Shown: positions 46,748 to 58,760, counted from the first letter of the stretch. The stretch is 64,000 bases of DNA from Hyaloscypha bicolor E (GCF_002865645.1 NW_020194541.1:1-64000), one strand, 5' to 3'. The notes: generated from the sequence alone by a model not told the origin. Made by a program: numbers and translations.

Positions 46748-48111
46748 TTAGGGTTCTATAGTCGACATCTCCACACTATCCGGGAGATCTACGATAGCTG
46801 GCGAAAAGAACAAATCCCCAGAGATTGTTCCACGGATAGTATATGCAGAAGCAACAATCCAGAAAAGAACAACTGTAACAGTGAATACCTATGTGTGGAT
46901 TAGCCTCTAGGTCTTTTATAAAGCAGTGAGCCCCAAACTTACAGTTCCGAGAACATCAAAGAAAGCGGATGGCATTTCCTGTCCCATTGTGATAGTTGAG
47001 CCAGTGAATACCCCCGTAGCAAACACGATGCTCCACCAACCCATGTTGAACGGAGATTTTGATCTGCCAAACGAAGCCACGGCCCAAAATAGCCACGCAA
47101 GTCCAAATCCCCACATCAGAAGGGCAGTTAAGAAGCCGAAGACATAGACAATCTGCCCAGCAGAAGGTATAATTGCGTTTGTCGCTGGGAAGACGGTCAA
47201 TGCAACCTCGCCCAACTTCATGATCCCGAATCCTCCTTCACCGAGGGGTCCCAAGGGAAGGAAAACCGAGGAAATGACGGCTGGCGGAGGAAGTTTGTGC
47301 ATCGTCAAACGATGGTAATAAAGCACCAATGTGAAAAGTGCAAGTGGCACACCAATTCCCCAGAGGATGTAGCTGACGATCAAAGTCCAGAGAGCATGTG
47401 TGGGATTCGGTAAGACGCCTGCGACCGTACCGCCGGTTGCTGCACCAATAACTGCCCCTACGATAGGTAGCAGCCATAGAGTTGTCACGGAAGAGATGTC
47501 AGTTTTGTGAACAGACATACTAGATGCTGCCATTAGCCAACGATCTAAGTAAAATTCGGTATAAACAGATACGTACAGCATAAATGGGAGATAGAAACAG
47601 ATTGCCATCGACAATACAATCTCGATCCACCATAAGCTCCAAGCCAGAGTTACTGCCCAAGAACCCCAGGCTGGGACGCAAACGTTTACGATCATCTGGA
47701 CGAGGATTCCGAGGCCCAGTGGACAGGTTCCGAGGAACAACGATTCGGTAGGGTGATTCAACATGGCGGCCCATATTTCGGGGAAGAGGAGGTATCGCAG
47801 GGCGGAGATCAAGCAGAAAAGAACAAACAATACAAAATCTAAAACAAAGAAGATGATCGATAATCCGTACAGCCATTTTCCGTTGTATGGAAGTCGAAAG
47901 AGCAGAACGGCGATGACACCAGTTCCCATTGTTATAGCGAACCATCTATTGTAAGAATCAGAAATAAGTCCATGTTAGCACGTGATATCAGGGGAACTCA
48001 CGATGGAGTAAAGTTGCGAACTATTCTTCGACACCTTGACTTGATGCTGACTGGAGGAGGCTTCTCCGAATTGGGGCGCTGCGGCTGCTGTGTAACCGTA
48101 GAAAGGCTCAT
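46748..48111 (-). CDS. TDT-family anion exporter (Ssu1 sulfite pump / Mae1 malate permease type)
   Basis: Plasma-membrane transporter of the tellurite-resistance/dicarboxylate (voltage-dependent anion channel, SLAC1-like) fold with about ten helices. Exons on the minus strand: 48111-48002, 47945-46943, 46888-46748. Introns of 56 and 54 bp carry GTGAGT with GTGCTAAC, and GTAAGT. The 417-aa product starts MSLSTVTQQPQRPNSEK. Family landmarks are RNFTPSWFAITMGTGV (at the first splice junction), LPYNGKWL, HPTESLFLGTCPLG, LPPPAVISSVFLPLGPLGEG and FNMGWWSIVFATGVFTGST. The last exon encodes a final helix (VVLFWIVASAYTIRG) that is missed if reading stops at 46916. In filamentous fungi most such proteins are sulfite efflux pumps. 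Substrate cannot be read from sequence, so malate or other acids remain possible. Confidence 0.87.
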
Positions 48112-49104
48112 AGTTGATTTGGATGCTTTGAATGCTGGCAGATACCAGATTTCTCTTCATCGATCTTGTGGCTGGAAATATATACCAAGAACGACCGGAG
48201 ATACATCACCTCCATTATTGCACATAACAGCGGCTTCGGCCACTCATGTTGCTTAGGGCATCCGGGTTGGAAATCAGCAAAACCTAGCGAGGATGTTGAC
48301 GGAAATGCCAGGACTGAAAATTTGAACACCGCAGCGTGGTAGGACAGAAATTCAGGGAGAGAACGTTCTTGGCAAAGGCGGTGTGCGTTCTCCGAATGCC
48401 GAAACATAGCTCCCAATCACACACACCACACCTCAAAATCTTTCTCTTATTACTCATCCCCACACATTGCCTCCGTAGTCCTCGTTCGTCACAATTGAGT
48501 CGATGCCCCACATTCGCAGCACCTAATTTGTGCGCCCGCTCGTATGCTGCAGAAAAAAAGTGTATTAAATTTACTCTCAGTGCATCATCCATCGGACCGG
48601 CCCCAAGCGGGAAATGCTCAACACGGAGGGGACTCGGAGTGTTCAGGCGAGTTGACTGAGCTGAGGGCGATCATCGCCTGAGCAACAGCCGCTAGCTTAC
48701 CAACTATATGTAGGCATACAAAATTTAACAGTGAGAAAAATTGATTCACAATACCCGGTATTCCGATCTTTGATGTCACGATCTTCGGACCGTCTACCCC
48801 GCAAAATTATCGCGATAATCTAAAAACCAGAGTCACCCAAAAGAGGACAATCCTTGTAGGAAAAGGTAAATGCTATGCCCGACAAAAACTCATGGTTCAG
48901 AGCATCCTTAACGGAAATACTCATTATACAGAGCATAACACCCTCGCTGACATCGCGTAGCTTTGTAGAGGCCCAGACAATCAATGAACGAGACACCATT
49001 CTTTGCGTAAAAAAAGGTGTTCACGGCAACTGTGTTTTCACCGCCATTAAGGTCTCAGATGAGGGTTTCGGTGGGAGCCGGGGGTAGAGTGCTCGTTGAA
49101 AAGA
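48112..49104. other. Upstream region of the TDT transporter, no gene seen
   Basis: About 1 kb of normal composition. Short ORFs on both strands (70-107 codons) lack recognisable motifs. It contains the transporter's promoter; no clear operator-like repeats were noticed. Confidence 0.35.
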
Positions 49105-50017
49105 TTACGTGGATGAATGTGCTCGTTGGGTGGAGTGTAGTTTGATAGATGTAAGTATGAAATACGGAGTTGAAGGTGGGTGAGATGGCTCTAGAGGGAT
49201 TTCTAGCTCAGTGGTCGTTGTAGTGGTTGTGGTAAGCGCCGAGGTATCTGCTGCAAGGGGATCGAAATCCGACTATAAAAACATATTAGTGCATTGAAAG
49301 TGAACAATGTCCATTTAAATAGAGAAGCAAAAAGCTTGCTCAAGTGTGCTAGGATGGTGTTATACTACTCACAGTCAGAGTTGTGTAGAATGTGGTGGTA
49401 GTGGTCGTGGATATAACAAGAGGTGGGGCTGAGCCAATAAGGTATGAATAAGCGCTCCTGATTTGTGTTGCGTGAGGCTTCACAAGTACCGAAGAGGCTT
49501 TGTTGTTGGCATTTCCTCTCTTGCGTTTTGTATATTAGCCGTTTAGCGACGTAGCGAACGCAAAAAGGGGTAGACTGGTAGGTCACGGTTGTAGTCCTTC
49601 ATTCGGTTAACCTAGCCAGGGATCTTCGTGTTGCGAATGGCGCAAGTTGTCGTTTGGACATCTGGGGAAGTGAAGCTGAAATCCACTTTTTATGTGTCTA
49701 TTATCGCAAGTACTGCTGGTACGCTGGTCTGCGCATCTGGAAGAGTGGCTGAGCTTGTGGTAGGGATTGTCAGTGACGAAGTTGGGAGTACTGTTGTCGT
49801 TGTGGATATTGAATAAGGTCAATGGCGCCAGGTCGGTGGGATGGCCGAGAGAGGTCCACTGTACGGATATGTGTGGAACAGAAAGAGTTGCGGGTGGCAA
49901 GACTAGAGGATTCCAAGGGTCCCTCAGAATGTTGTCCGCAACACCAGTAAATATCATGGTTTTCAACAGGGCGGCGTGGCCGAAGAAATGCATGCTTGAG
50001 ATTGTCATGGTATTCAT
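49105..50017 (-). CDS. Thr-rich protein gene, model incomplete (possibly decayed)
   Basis: Minus-strand frames are repeatedly Thr-rich. STTTTVLPTSSLTIPTTSS lies near 49810-49750, QTTTCAIRN near 49650, TTTVTYQSTPFC near 49595-49560 and ISTTTTTTFYTTLT ends at 49373. After a 100-bp intron (GTGAGT to TATAG, 49372-49273) the last exon, 49272-49105, reads SDFDPLAADTSALTTTTTTT and ends SST-stop. An ATG at 50017 starts MNTMTISSMHFFGHAALL, but its frame does not reach the Thr blocks without additional introns that I could not place cleanly. Such Thr-rich stretches are typical of O-glycosylated secreted or wall proteins. Either a multi-intron gene or a degenerating one. Confidence 0.4.
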
Positions 50018-52680
50018 CTTGACTGTCTGGAAGGAGGCTGAAGTCACAGAAACTCAACTTTGCGGAAGGGCGGAGAAGATTTCGTCAAGTACCCTGTAGT
50101 TTTCCGGGGCTTTTGGAGGTATTCGTCAATTTTGTTTTTGGCGAACTGTGGCGAGTCTCTTCTTTAATTTCAATTTACTATATAAAGAACAATTATAATT
50201 TGATTATATCTCTATATTGTAGAAGGCTTGGTTATAAGCTAATAGAAAATAACGTTTTTATTATATAATAATTAGTAATTTTTGAAAAATATTAAAGAAG
50301 ATAAGAAAAGTTGAAATTTTAAGGCCTTTAAGAGAGCCTGAAAATTTAGCGATCAAGCACCTGGAACTTATTGACCTCGTGCGCAATCATCGCCTCGCCT
50401 TCCCCACGCCTCAAAATTATAACTCTTATATATAAACTTCCTTATACCTGTATTAAGAAACTTGATTTGAGTAAAAGTCTTAAGTAAGCTCAAGCAACTA
50501 GGCATTATTAAAACTCTAAAATCTATCGATATCCCCAATCGACACGCGCGGGGGGGTTGTTCGTTTTACATTTTCCCGGAATAACAGGCCAGTAACTCGC
50601 ACAATGGCGGAGCTGAATGCAAGCCAAATCAATATTCTTGAGGACTCGTAGTTGGACAAACGGGGAGAGGTGAGACCTTTGAGCGACTCAGAAACATGCA
50701 TTCTCGGAGCAACGAAATTGATACGCGCTGGGCCTTTGACTCCTTGCAAATGGAGCAGCCTACCCGTATAAATGGCTGCGTGACAGTGGCCACTCCGAAC
50801 CTGAGATGTCCATCTTCCAGTGCATTGAGATGACGCTCGAGGGACTTCTTTGCACCTCTAGTAAGCAAATCTCCACAACTTCAAACTCTAATAACTTTCC
50901 ACAAAAAAATGATTCCCTTAATTGCCCTACTAAGATTGTAAATGACCATTTGCGCAACAAGTATTCCTAGTTTGTTTCAATTTCTATAAACATTGGCCTG
51001 AATAGGAAGAATTAGAGTGATGGGACTTTTGATGTTCCTCTATTTTATTTAGCAAGGTGCAAAGCTGGTGGCACGGCAAACGGATAATCGTTCTGTTTGG
51101 TGCACCCGAGCCGGAGGTTGACTGCCCCGCCCAAAACGTTGGTCGGTCGCAGACATCTGTCTCACACAGTGGGACTGACAGTGCAGCGAGGGGAGCTCAA
51201 CGGCACTTCCCACCGCTGATATTGCGGCTTAGAAAGTTTGCGCAGGTGTGGAATTAGCTTTGATTTCTATTTGCGATAAGGTAGACGGAAAGTAGTCGAA
51301 TAAAATCGGAACTCCGGACGATGAAAACTCAAGTTGTCTCGGGCTCTCTCGTTCTATAAACATGCTCACACAAGTTTATAAAACTTATTGAGGCATTCAA
51401 AGTACTGAGAATTCCCTTCGTGTCGACTAGGTGAGTAGTAATGACTTGAAGGAGATCGTGCCCACGCGAAATTGCGTCGACCCCGACGAGGGGCGGACAA
51501 AAACGAAGGGCCAAAAACAAACCCACATCGCTGCTTTGCTCTCAATTAGACTCCTCCATTTCCTCTTGGGTCTGGCTATTGATATACTGTAATGCTATTC
51601 ATTCTTGGCTGTCTGCGGACACTAGTCCATTTCCTCCCCAGTTTTTCAGTGCTGATTTGAGGAAAGCTTATTTCAACGCCCATGCTTTCATGTCGTCATG
51701 CGTTGCTCCTCAAGTCAATTCAGTTCCTCCACTGGAGGACTTGAGTCACTCGACTCCCCTTCCTCGCTCCACGCAGCAATTTTCGTACTCGTCGGGTATG
51801 ACTCTGTCAACATGAGATTATCACGTCATCTTGTCAATTCTGTTCTTTGAAAATGTTCATCGCTACTTCCTCCTTTATTCAGAAGAGAAAGAGATCAGCA
51901 GGTTGAAAAGTCGTCATTTCCCCACTGCCACTCACGGCCGTTCCCCCACCGCCCTCGGGTAGACCCCTGATCCCCCTATTCCAACTTCCTGACTGATTCT
52001 TGGCGTATCAGGGCATCACGACGTCTTGAAAGCTCTGATCCAATATTCGACATTCAAGATTACAACCAAGGGGATGCCAAACGTTTCCCTCAAACCCCCC
52101 CAACCATCGTGTTGCTCGGGCCGCTGCGCTTTCTTTACAAGGTGATTCGTGTGCCGAGGCTAGCGACTGCCTAATTCTCAAGGAGGAAGCGCGGGCCATC
52201 CGCAGGCGCAGCACTATGTGTCATTGCCCACTATGGTCAAGTCCAATCAAAGAAGCGGGGTGGATGCTGTGCCCGTCAGCATGCCCCGGTTCCGCCACAC
52301 AAACAAGGAAGGAATGTGGAAACATCGCGGATCATGTGTGGTGAGCGGTGACAGCCTCAGCAGATGACATTGTCCCGCCTCAGCCCAGCAACCCCACGAG
52401 AAATAGGCTATCAGCGTACAGTACAGGCCAACCAGGGCGAGGACGGATCAGCCGGTCTCCTTAGGGGAAGGTCAAATTCGGGCTTACAGGTATCGATGTA
52501 TTCCGAGGTTCTCACCTTCTGGAATAGGCTTGGCATCAGAAACTATAAAGCGTGCAGATCACGAAATCCAGAAATTACACAGCATGTGCGCGATTTGATG
52601 ATCAACACGGAAGTACAAATAGCTGGGTTTCTTTTCCGGATTATTTTCTGCTCCCTGTTCAATCATTTTTGTATTCCAAT
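50018..52680. other. 2.7-kb gene-free stretch with a small AT-rich patch at about 50160-50520
   Basis: 50160-50330 and 50410-50520 are AT-rich like the repeat blocks, with a GC-containing gap near 50340-50405; no repeat family could be recognised. From 50520 to 52680 composition is normal. Fragments such as minus-strand 50868-50629 (LERHLNALEDGHLRFG) are protein-like but have no gene context. The final part is the upstream region of the protease; a regulatory region of up to 2 kb is possible but not shown. Confidence 0.4.
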
Positions 52681-55043
52681 ATGACGGGGTTGAAAAGCTT
52701 CGTAGCCCTGCTCCTTGCCGGAACCGCGATAGTCAACGCCGTAGCAATCCCCCCACCGCATCACGAAGTTCACGAGAAACGCCATGCATTGCACCCCAGA
52801 TGGACTAAAAGAGATCGTGTCGAGCCTCATAAGTTGTTTCAAATGCGTGTTGGGTTGAAGCAGTCGAATCTGGAGAATGGTTACCAGCATCTTCTACAGG
52901 TGTAAGTACATTTATGCCGGCTTCCTTTCCGACTCAAACCCCAGGGATTCGAATCTAAGCTCTCTCCTACAGTTCCGATCCATCGTCTCCACATTTTGCG
53001 AAACATTGGACAGCTGAAGAAGTGGTTGAAGCTTTTCGCCCCTCCAAGGAGACAGAAGATCAGGTCCGAAATTGGCTCATCGACAGCGGGATCCCCGAGC
53101 AAAGAATCACCCACACCGAAAACAAAGCATGGTTCGCTTTTTTGGCAACAGCTGCAGAAGCTGAAAAGCTTCTCTACACCCACTTTCATGAATATGAAGA
53201 TTCAGAAACAGGTGGAGTGATACCTGCTTGTGACCAATATCACGTGCCAAAGCATATTCGGCAGCACATAGATTACATATCTCCTGGAATCAAACTCATG
53301 GCTCCAGTCGAGTCTCATCGAGAGAAGCGAGTCGCTGCTATGGGTGAATACGGAATCAAGTCTCGAAGCGTCCACATCCAACAGCACAAAAGTGTACCAA
53401 GTACGGACCCGAATGATCTCAGTACATGCGACCAACTAGTTACTCCGGCCTGTGTCGCAGCACTATACAAGATTCCTCCCGGAACGAGCAAGATTCGAGG
53501 AAACTCACTGGGAATCTTCGAATCCGAACTGCAGTTTTACACACAAAAGGATTTAGATTCCTTCTTCACGACTTATAGAAAGGACATCGAGAACGGCACC
53601 CACCCAATTGGAGCGAACATTGATGGAGGAATGCAATCAACGAAAGACCTTTTCCAAGCTGGCCCAGAAGTCGCTCTCGATCTTCAACTCGCGTATCCCA
53701 TTGTTTATCCTCAGGAGATTACACTTTACGATGTGGATGATTTCATTGTCCAAGCGAATCAATTGGACACTTACACCTTTGGTTTCAACACTTTCTTAGA
53801 TGCTCTTGATGGTGTACGTCGAAATCTCCTAAAGTCTTGAGTAATCACAACTGATTCATCCTTAGTCATACTGCAACTTTTCAGCCTATGGCGAGACCGG
53901 TAATGACCCCAACCTGGATCAACAATACCCAGACCCTAGTATCGGAGGCTGGCACGGGCAACTCATGTGTGGAGTCTACAAACCGACTAACGTAATTTCC
54001 CTCTCCTACGGCGGACAAGAAGCAGATATCCCAGTTTCGTATCAGAAGCGTCAATGCCTCGAGTACATGAAGTTGGGTCTTCAAGGTGTCTCGTTCCTTT
54101 ACGCCTCAGGCGATTCCGGAGTCTCGAGTAAGAATTCCAATTCCCGTTCCACATCTTCAACTAATAAATAAACAGACTATCCCACAAGTTTTGGCGGCAC
54201 CGACGGCCCAACCGGCTGTCTCGGCCCTAAAGGAAACATCTTCAACCCCACCTGGCCCGGCACCTGCCCCTTCGTCACCAGCGTCGGCGCCACCAAAGTC
54301 TACCCAGGATACACAGTCAATGACCCTGAGTCCGCCGTTCTCGACCCAGCATTCCCTCCTTACTCCTCTGGGGGCGGATTTAGCAATATCTACCCCATCC
54401 CTGATTACCAGGCAAAAGCTGTAGCCACGTATTTCGACAAACATAGCCCGCCGTACCCGTATTATAGTGCGCTGTCCCCGGATTCGAGTGAGGCACCGGA
54501 CATTACAGCAATTGTGGGGAATAGTAGCGGCATTTATAACAGGATTGGGAGGGGGATTCCGGATGTGAGTGCGAATGGGGATAATGATGCTGTAAGTCCA
54601 CTGCCTTCTTATTTCGGATGCGGAAGATGTGCTAATGGGTGGAGCAGGTCTACGCCGGAGGGAACGCGAATTCCTTTGGTGGCACTTCTGCTAGCACACC
54701 AATTTTTTCGGCTGTTATTACAAGGCTGAATGAAGCAAGACTGGGTGTGGGCAAGAAGCCAATTGGGTTCTTGAATCCGTCGCTGTATGCTAACCCCTCT
54801 ATGTTGAATGATATTACGAATGGTCAGTATATCCGGTGTTACAAGGTCTCTAAGGTGGTCTCTCATGCTGAATAGGGACTAATGTTGGCTGCAACACAAC
54901 CGGTTTCGCTGCTGTTCCCGGGTAATGTTCACAGCCTCTTTCCCTCTCGGGTCTTGCTAATAAGTCACAGATGGGATCCGGTCACAGGACTTGGAACGCC
55001 AAATTACCCAAAGATGCTCGCATACTACCTCAGCTTGCCATAA
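52681..55043 (+). CDS. Secreted sedolisin (S53 serine-carboxyl peptidase, tripeptidyl-peptidase type)
   Basis: Acid-active extracellular protease that removes tripeptides or cleaves internally. Seven exons: 52681-52901, 52973-53813, 53866-54127, 54176-54591, 54648-54822, 54876-54921, 54971-55043; introns are 48-71 bp with ordinary GT..AG ends, and all phases agree to give 677 aa. Residues 1-22 (MTGLKSFVALLLAGTAIVNA..) are a signal peptide. An inhibitory propeptide follows to about 210. Catalytic Glu306 and Asp310 lie in GPEVALDLQLA, the oxyanion Asp437 in YASGDSGV, and the nucleophile Ser594 in FGGTSAS. The Ca-binding C-terminus reads GWDPVTGLGTPNYPKML. All key residues are present, so it should be active. 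No protease cluster is adjacent. Confidence 0.93.
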
Positions 55044-55374
55044 AGGGCTAGAAGTTGTCTTCAGTGGACAATGTGCGAAAATATAATTCGGAGCAGATGT
55101 GAAGGATTGGTTTCCGGTCATTGTAATCACCTGGTAAAGCAAGAGAAAAGGCTGTAATCGTAGATCAAGAACAATCAAAATTGATGCCAGCCAATGTGGC
55201 CGTTGAAGAAGGTAACTGGCCCAAGAGGTCATTCGTACCCCTAGTCATCCGTCCCAGCACTGAATGTGATGGAGAACATAGCGATTGAATCAACTTTGAT
55301 TTCTTCCAATATCAATCCCGCGAATGAGAGTTCAAGACTAGCGACAAAGTACAGAGATCGACCTTAAGGCATCT
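55044..55374. other. Convergent intergenic region
   Basis: Lies between the 3' ends of the protease (plus) and the aminotransferase (minus). No ORF of note; it holds the terminators of both genes, no specific signal identified. Confidence 0.4.
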
Positions 55375-56724
55375 CTATTCCGGAGCTTGGCCCTTCGTCG
55401 GCGTTTCTGGGGAATCCTCCTCAGCAGCAACTTCTTCGATAGCTTCTCCAATAATGCGACATCCCTCAGCCATGTCCTTCTTTGTGATATTCAGCGGAGG
55501 AATGAAGCGCAGAGTGTCATAAATAGACGTCGTTAACAGAAGCATATCCTTCTCCATGCACTTGGCCTGGATCTTTGATGCATATCCCTTCCCTGGCACA
55601 CACTCCAGCGCCAACATCAACCCCAATCCCCTCACGTCGTAGATCATGTGCCTCGTCTTAGGGTCTTCCTGAGCAGCTCTGAGCGTAGACTTCAATTCTT
55701 CTCCTCTTGTGTTCACATTCTCCAGAATCTTCTCCTCCTGGAATGCTTTCACGACGGCAACTGCAGCTGCGCATGAAACGGCGTTGCCGGAATAGGTTCC
55801 GCCCATTGAGCCAGGCTTCTGCAAATCCATCAACTCCTTCCTCGAAACAATACCCGATAGCGGAAATCCATTCGCAATTCCCTTAGCCATGATCAGAATA
55901 TCTGGCCGCACACCCCAATGCTCAATGGCGAACAACTTGCCTGTCCTCCCATACCCACACTGCACCTCATCTGCCACCATAAGAATACCATTCTTATCAC
56001 AGATCTCCCTCACCCTGGCAAGATATCCGGCGGGTGGAGGAACATACCCTCCCTCCCCGAGCACCGTCTCAATAAAGATAGCAGCCGTGTCTGATGGCGC
56101 CGTCTCTCTCTTCAAAAGTAGCTCAAGCTGCAGCACCGGATCCATACAGCAATTCTCGAAACCAAACTTTCCGTCTGAATGAGTGGCAACAGAGCATTGC
56201 TTGCAATACGGAAACGGCACCGCAAACACGCCCGGCATCAACGGCGCGAAGTTCTCGCCATAAACAGTCTTCGAGCGCGTCATCGCCAACGTGCCCATCG
56301 TGCGTCCATGATAGGAGCCCTGCATCACAATGACATTCTGCTTCTTCGTCGCATGTCTGGCAAGTTTGACCGCCGCTTCCACAGCCTCGGAGCCGGAATT
56401 CCAGAAGAAGAATGTGTCCAGAGACTTGTGCGGCATGAGCGGAATCAGCGCGTCAACGAGCTCCAGATACGGCTTCTGGAACGCAATGTTGACTTGCCCG
56501 TGCACCAGCTTCCCGACTTGTGCCTGAGCGGCTTTGGTAACGGCGGGGTGGCAGTGCCCGAGGTTGGTGACGCCAATTCCGGATGTGAAGTCGAGGAGCT
56601 TGCGGCCGGAGACCGTCGTGACATAGCTTCCTGAGCCGCTGTCGAGGACCTCGGTGGAGAGGCGGCCGATTCCTCGCGCGACGTGCTTCACGCCGAATTG
56701 AGAGAGTTTGGCTGCTGCGCTCAT
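55375..56724 (-). CDS. Class III PLP-dependent aminotransferase (4-aminobutyrate/acetylornithine type)
   Basis: Transfers an omega-amino group to 2-oxoglutarate through pyridoxal phosphate. Intronless, 449 aa from the ATG at 56724 (MSAAAKLSQFGVKHVARGIG); an in-frame ATG 26 codons upstream adds a segment with no family similarity. Landmarks: DFTSGIGVTNLGHCHPAV (45), NSGSEAVEAAVKLAR (109), GSYHGRTMGTLAMT (136), FIETVLGEGGY (217), DEVQCGYGRTG (252, Asp binding the PLP nitrogen), ILIMAKGIANGFPLSG (Schiff-base Lys281) and GGTYSGNAV. The sequence is closest in feel to bacterial-type GABA transaminase (gabT) rather than the mitochondrial ornithine enzymes. No strong targeting peptide, so cytosolic is likely. 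Exact substrate uncertain. Confidence 0.9.
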   Translation of the reverse strand: MSAAAKLSQFGVKHVARGIGRLSTEVLDSGSGSYVTTVSGRKLLDFTSGIGVTNLGHCHPAVTKAAQAQVGKLVHGQVNIAFQKPYLELVDALIPLMPHKSLDTFFFWNSGSEAVEAAVKLARHATKKQNVIVMQGSYHGRTMGTLAMTRSKTVYGENFAPLMPGVFAVPFPYCKQCSVATHSDGKFGFENCCMDPVLQLELLLKRETAPSDTAAIFIETVLGEGGYVPPPAGYLARVREICDKNGILMVADEVQCGYGRTGKLFAIEHWGVRPDILIMAKGIANGFPLSGIVSRKELMDLQKPGSMGGTYSGNAVSCAAAVAVVKAFQEEKILENVNTRGEELKSTLRAAQEDPKTRHMIYDVRGLGLMLALECVPGKGYASKIQAKCMEKDMLLLTTSIYDTLRFIPPLNITKKDMAEGCRIIGEAIEEVAAEEDSPETPTKGQAPE

Positions 56725-57139
56725 AGTGAGATGAGGTACCCTGTAAGGAAGGAGATTGAAGATATAAAGGAGATTAGAAGCGAAATCGCCCTTGATGTGC
56801 ACGTGGCCGTGGATGTTACTTGCTTTTCCCTAGCGAACTACGTCACAAGTCGGGATTAAATGCGGGGGTTAGGAAGGGCTTGGACTAGCCAGCACCCGTA
56901 GCACATTTTTGATTAATAAGCACGTACGACTCTACTGGTGCTACATCACCTCCCTTTACAGACCTTGACGAACATATAGCGAGCTTAGTGTAGAGATTTC
57001 TTGTTTTAAATACCATCACAGATTCACAGATCGAAGAGCAATCGCTGTGAGTTCTCTCTACTTTTGAAATCACATGAGAAGTTCAGCCGCGTGGCTCGGA
57101 TATAGCTCATTAGCGATTTTGAGGGTGCAAAATGAACTA
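56725..57139. other. Aminotransferase upstream region
   Basis: Normal-composition sequence between the aminotransferase start and the TIR element at 57140. No additional gene seen. Confidence 0.35.
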
Positions 57140-57786
57140 CAGTCGATCCGATCCAAAAGCGACAAAATGAAAAAAGTCTACCAAAATACTAACTAATGTA
57201 AATCGTATTAATCGGAATTACCATATATCTTATAGTAATTAATTCCCTGGTCTCCGATTTTTAATACCTTTAATATTGCGGGAGTTACAAAGCACGTGAT
57301 CATTTTTATACGAGCTCGCATAGAAATTTTCGCGTTTTGTATAAGTAAAAAATTACACCTCGTATAATATATGAGGTTTCACGTGATTAAAATCATGGAC
57401 TTTTTATACTTTATACTTTCTTTACTAATAACTCTCCAAAGTTTAAGCTCTTACTATATATACTAAGCTTATAGAAGCTTAAGGGGCCTTATAAGGCCTT
57501 TTAAGTCTAAGTTTAATTTACTATTTATTTAGGTACACGTGACTTTCGTGAAATATTTTCGCGTTTTGTATGGTCAAAAATCAAAAAAGTAAAAAACGTC
57601 CATATACTTTAAACCTCGATTACTAATTAATTACAAATCGCATTAATAATCTGATTAATAAGTTTCATTCGCCTGGGTCTTTTCTATAATTACATTACTT
57701 AGTATTAATTAATTGGGGTTGTGGTTAAAAAGTTATTATGGATACAAAAAGGCGACCGTTTTGTTGCTTTTGGATCGGACTGACTG
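57140..57786. mobile_element. Short TIR element (MITE-like), 647 bp, TA target duplication
   Basis: Left end CAGTCGATCCGATCCAAAAG and right end, reverse-complemented, CAGTCAGTCCGATCCAAAAG form terminal inverted repeats of about 30 bp. Both ends are flanked by TA (57138-57139 and 57787-57788), as in Tc1/mariner-pogo (Fot1-like) transposons. The interior is AT-rich with no transposase frame, and an internal repeat (TTTTCGCGTTTTGTAT) occurs near 57328 and 57557. It is non-autonomous and probably RIP-affected inside. The superfamily call rests on CAGT ends and the TA duplication. Confidence 0.8.
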
Positions 57787-58100
57787 TAAACATCTGGAGT
57801 TTCTCATAGATAATGTACCGTATTATCTGGCGTATATGAACTCCCTCTCGTTCAGGACCACCCCATAATAAAAGACCATTTCCAGAGCAATTCCATGGTC
57901 TCATATTACTAAGCTATTGCTTAATTGGCTAGTTTGAGGTAATTCAAGTAATCTCCTAGCAGATTTCCCAGCTAATTCTCAATGTATATAATTTGTGGCA
58001 CGTAATATCAAGAGCAATTGGTGGTGCGGGTGGGAGTTTAGGAGAGAGAATAAGAGAGAGGAATAAAGGTGTGAGGAATTAAGGGGTAAGCACAACACTA

Positions 58101-58351
58101 TACGGAGGTACAGCCCATAAGTATTACGACGCCACTTGCAGGGATCTCAATTTTACCACCTAATGATACAACCACAACGCACCACCAAAGCACAAAAAAT
58201 AGATTGATGTATAGATCCCCTCTTAGGGATCATTTTAGTGTTTAAATAAAGGCTTTTGGTTGTGTATAGGAAAAGTTATGAGTGTTGAAATCGCGTGTGG
58301 CGTTCAGACCCTTGTAGTGGCGTCGTAATACTTATGGGCTGTACCTCCGTA
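58101..58351. mobile_element. Short TIR element (MITE), 251 bp
   Basis: Ends TACGGAGGTACAGCCCATAA and its exact inverted copy, with TIRs matching over about 36 bp (through TATTACGACGCCACT). Flanks are CTA on both sides (58098-58100 and 58352-58354), a 3-bp target duplication as in PIF/Harbinger-type elements. The interior is 170-180 bp, without coding capacity, containing a small GATCCC...GGGATC hairpin near 58216. Not visibly RIP-mutated. Confidence 0.8.
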
Positions 58352-58448
58352 CTAAGCGGTTTTTAGTGAGATCGACGTATTACTAGACCCTCTTAGGCTT
58401 AGGACCATTCCCTGACGAATTATTTAGGTGTGGAACGGGCTACCCCTT

Positions 58449-58760
58449 TGTAATAGGCACACGTGATGGCGCATGGACAGGTGTCAGATGTCGTAAATCT
58501 AGTTTCCTATTTTGGGTAAAGCTTGCGATCGGAATCGTACGGATCGCCTGGGATCGCATTTCCTAATTAAGTAAAGGGCTTCGTATGCTTGGCTAAGTAC
58601 TAGGGAATATATAGGGAAACGCTCCTAGCTTTGGAAAGGGGCATCGATTAGCCTTTTACTAGAATTAATTCTTGGAATTAGTTATATTTGCAAGCGTCAC
58701 TCTATAGCTTACTTACCTTAACTACTTATATATTACCCTGCTATTATATATCTTATATTC
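58449..58760 (+). repeat. LTR of element A, the least mutated copy
   Basis: Retains C and G at many sites where the other two A LTRs have T and A (for example CACACGTGATGGCGCATGG against TATATATAATAGTATATAG). End set near TATATCTTATA, where similarity between A LTRs ends. Confidence 0.75.

Noticed and set aside
46916..47929. Transporter read as a single 337-aa ORF
   Set aside because: Lacks the family N-terminus and last helix; both are supplied by exons with GTGAGT and GTAAGT introns, so the longer model was used.
53022..53840. Protease read as separate short ORFs
   Set aside because: They are exons of one sedolisin gene; splice sites and phases join all seven.
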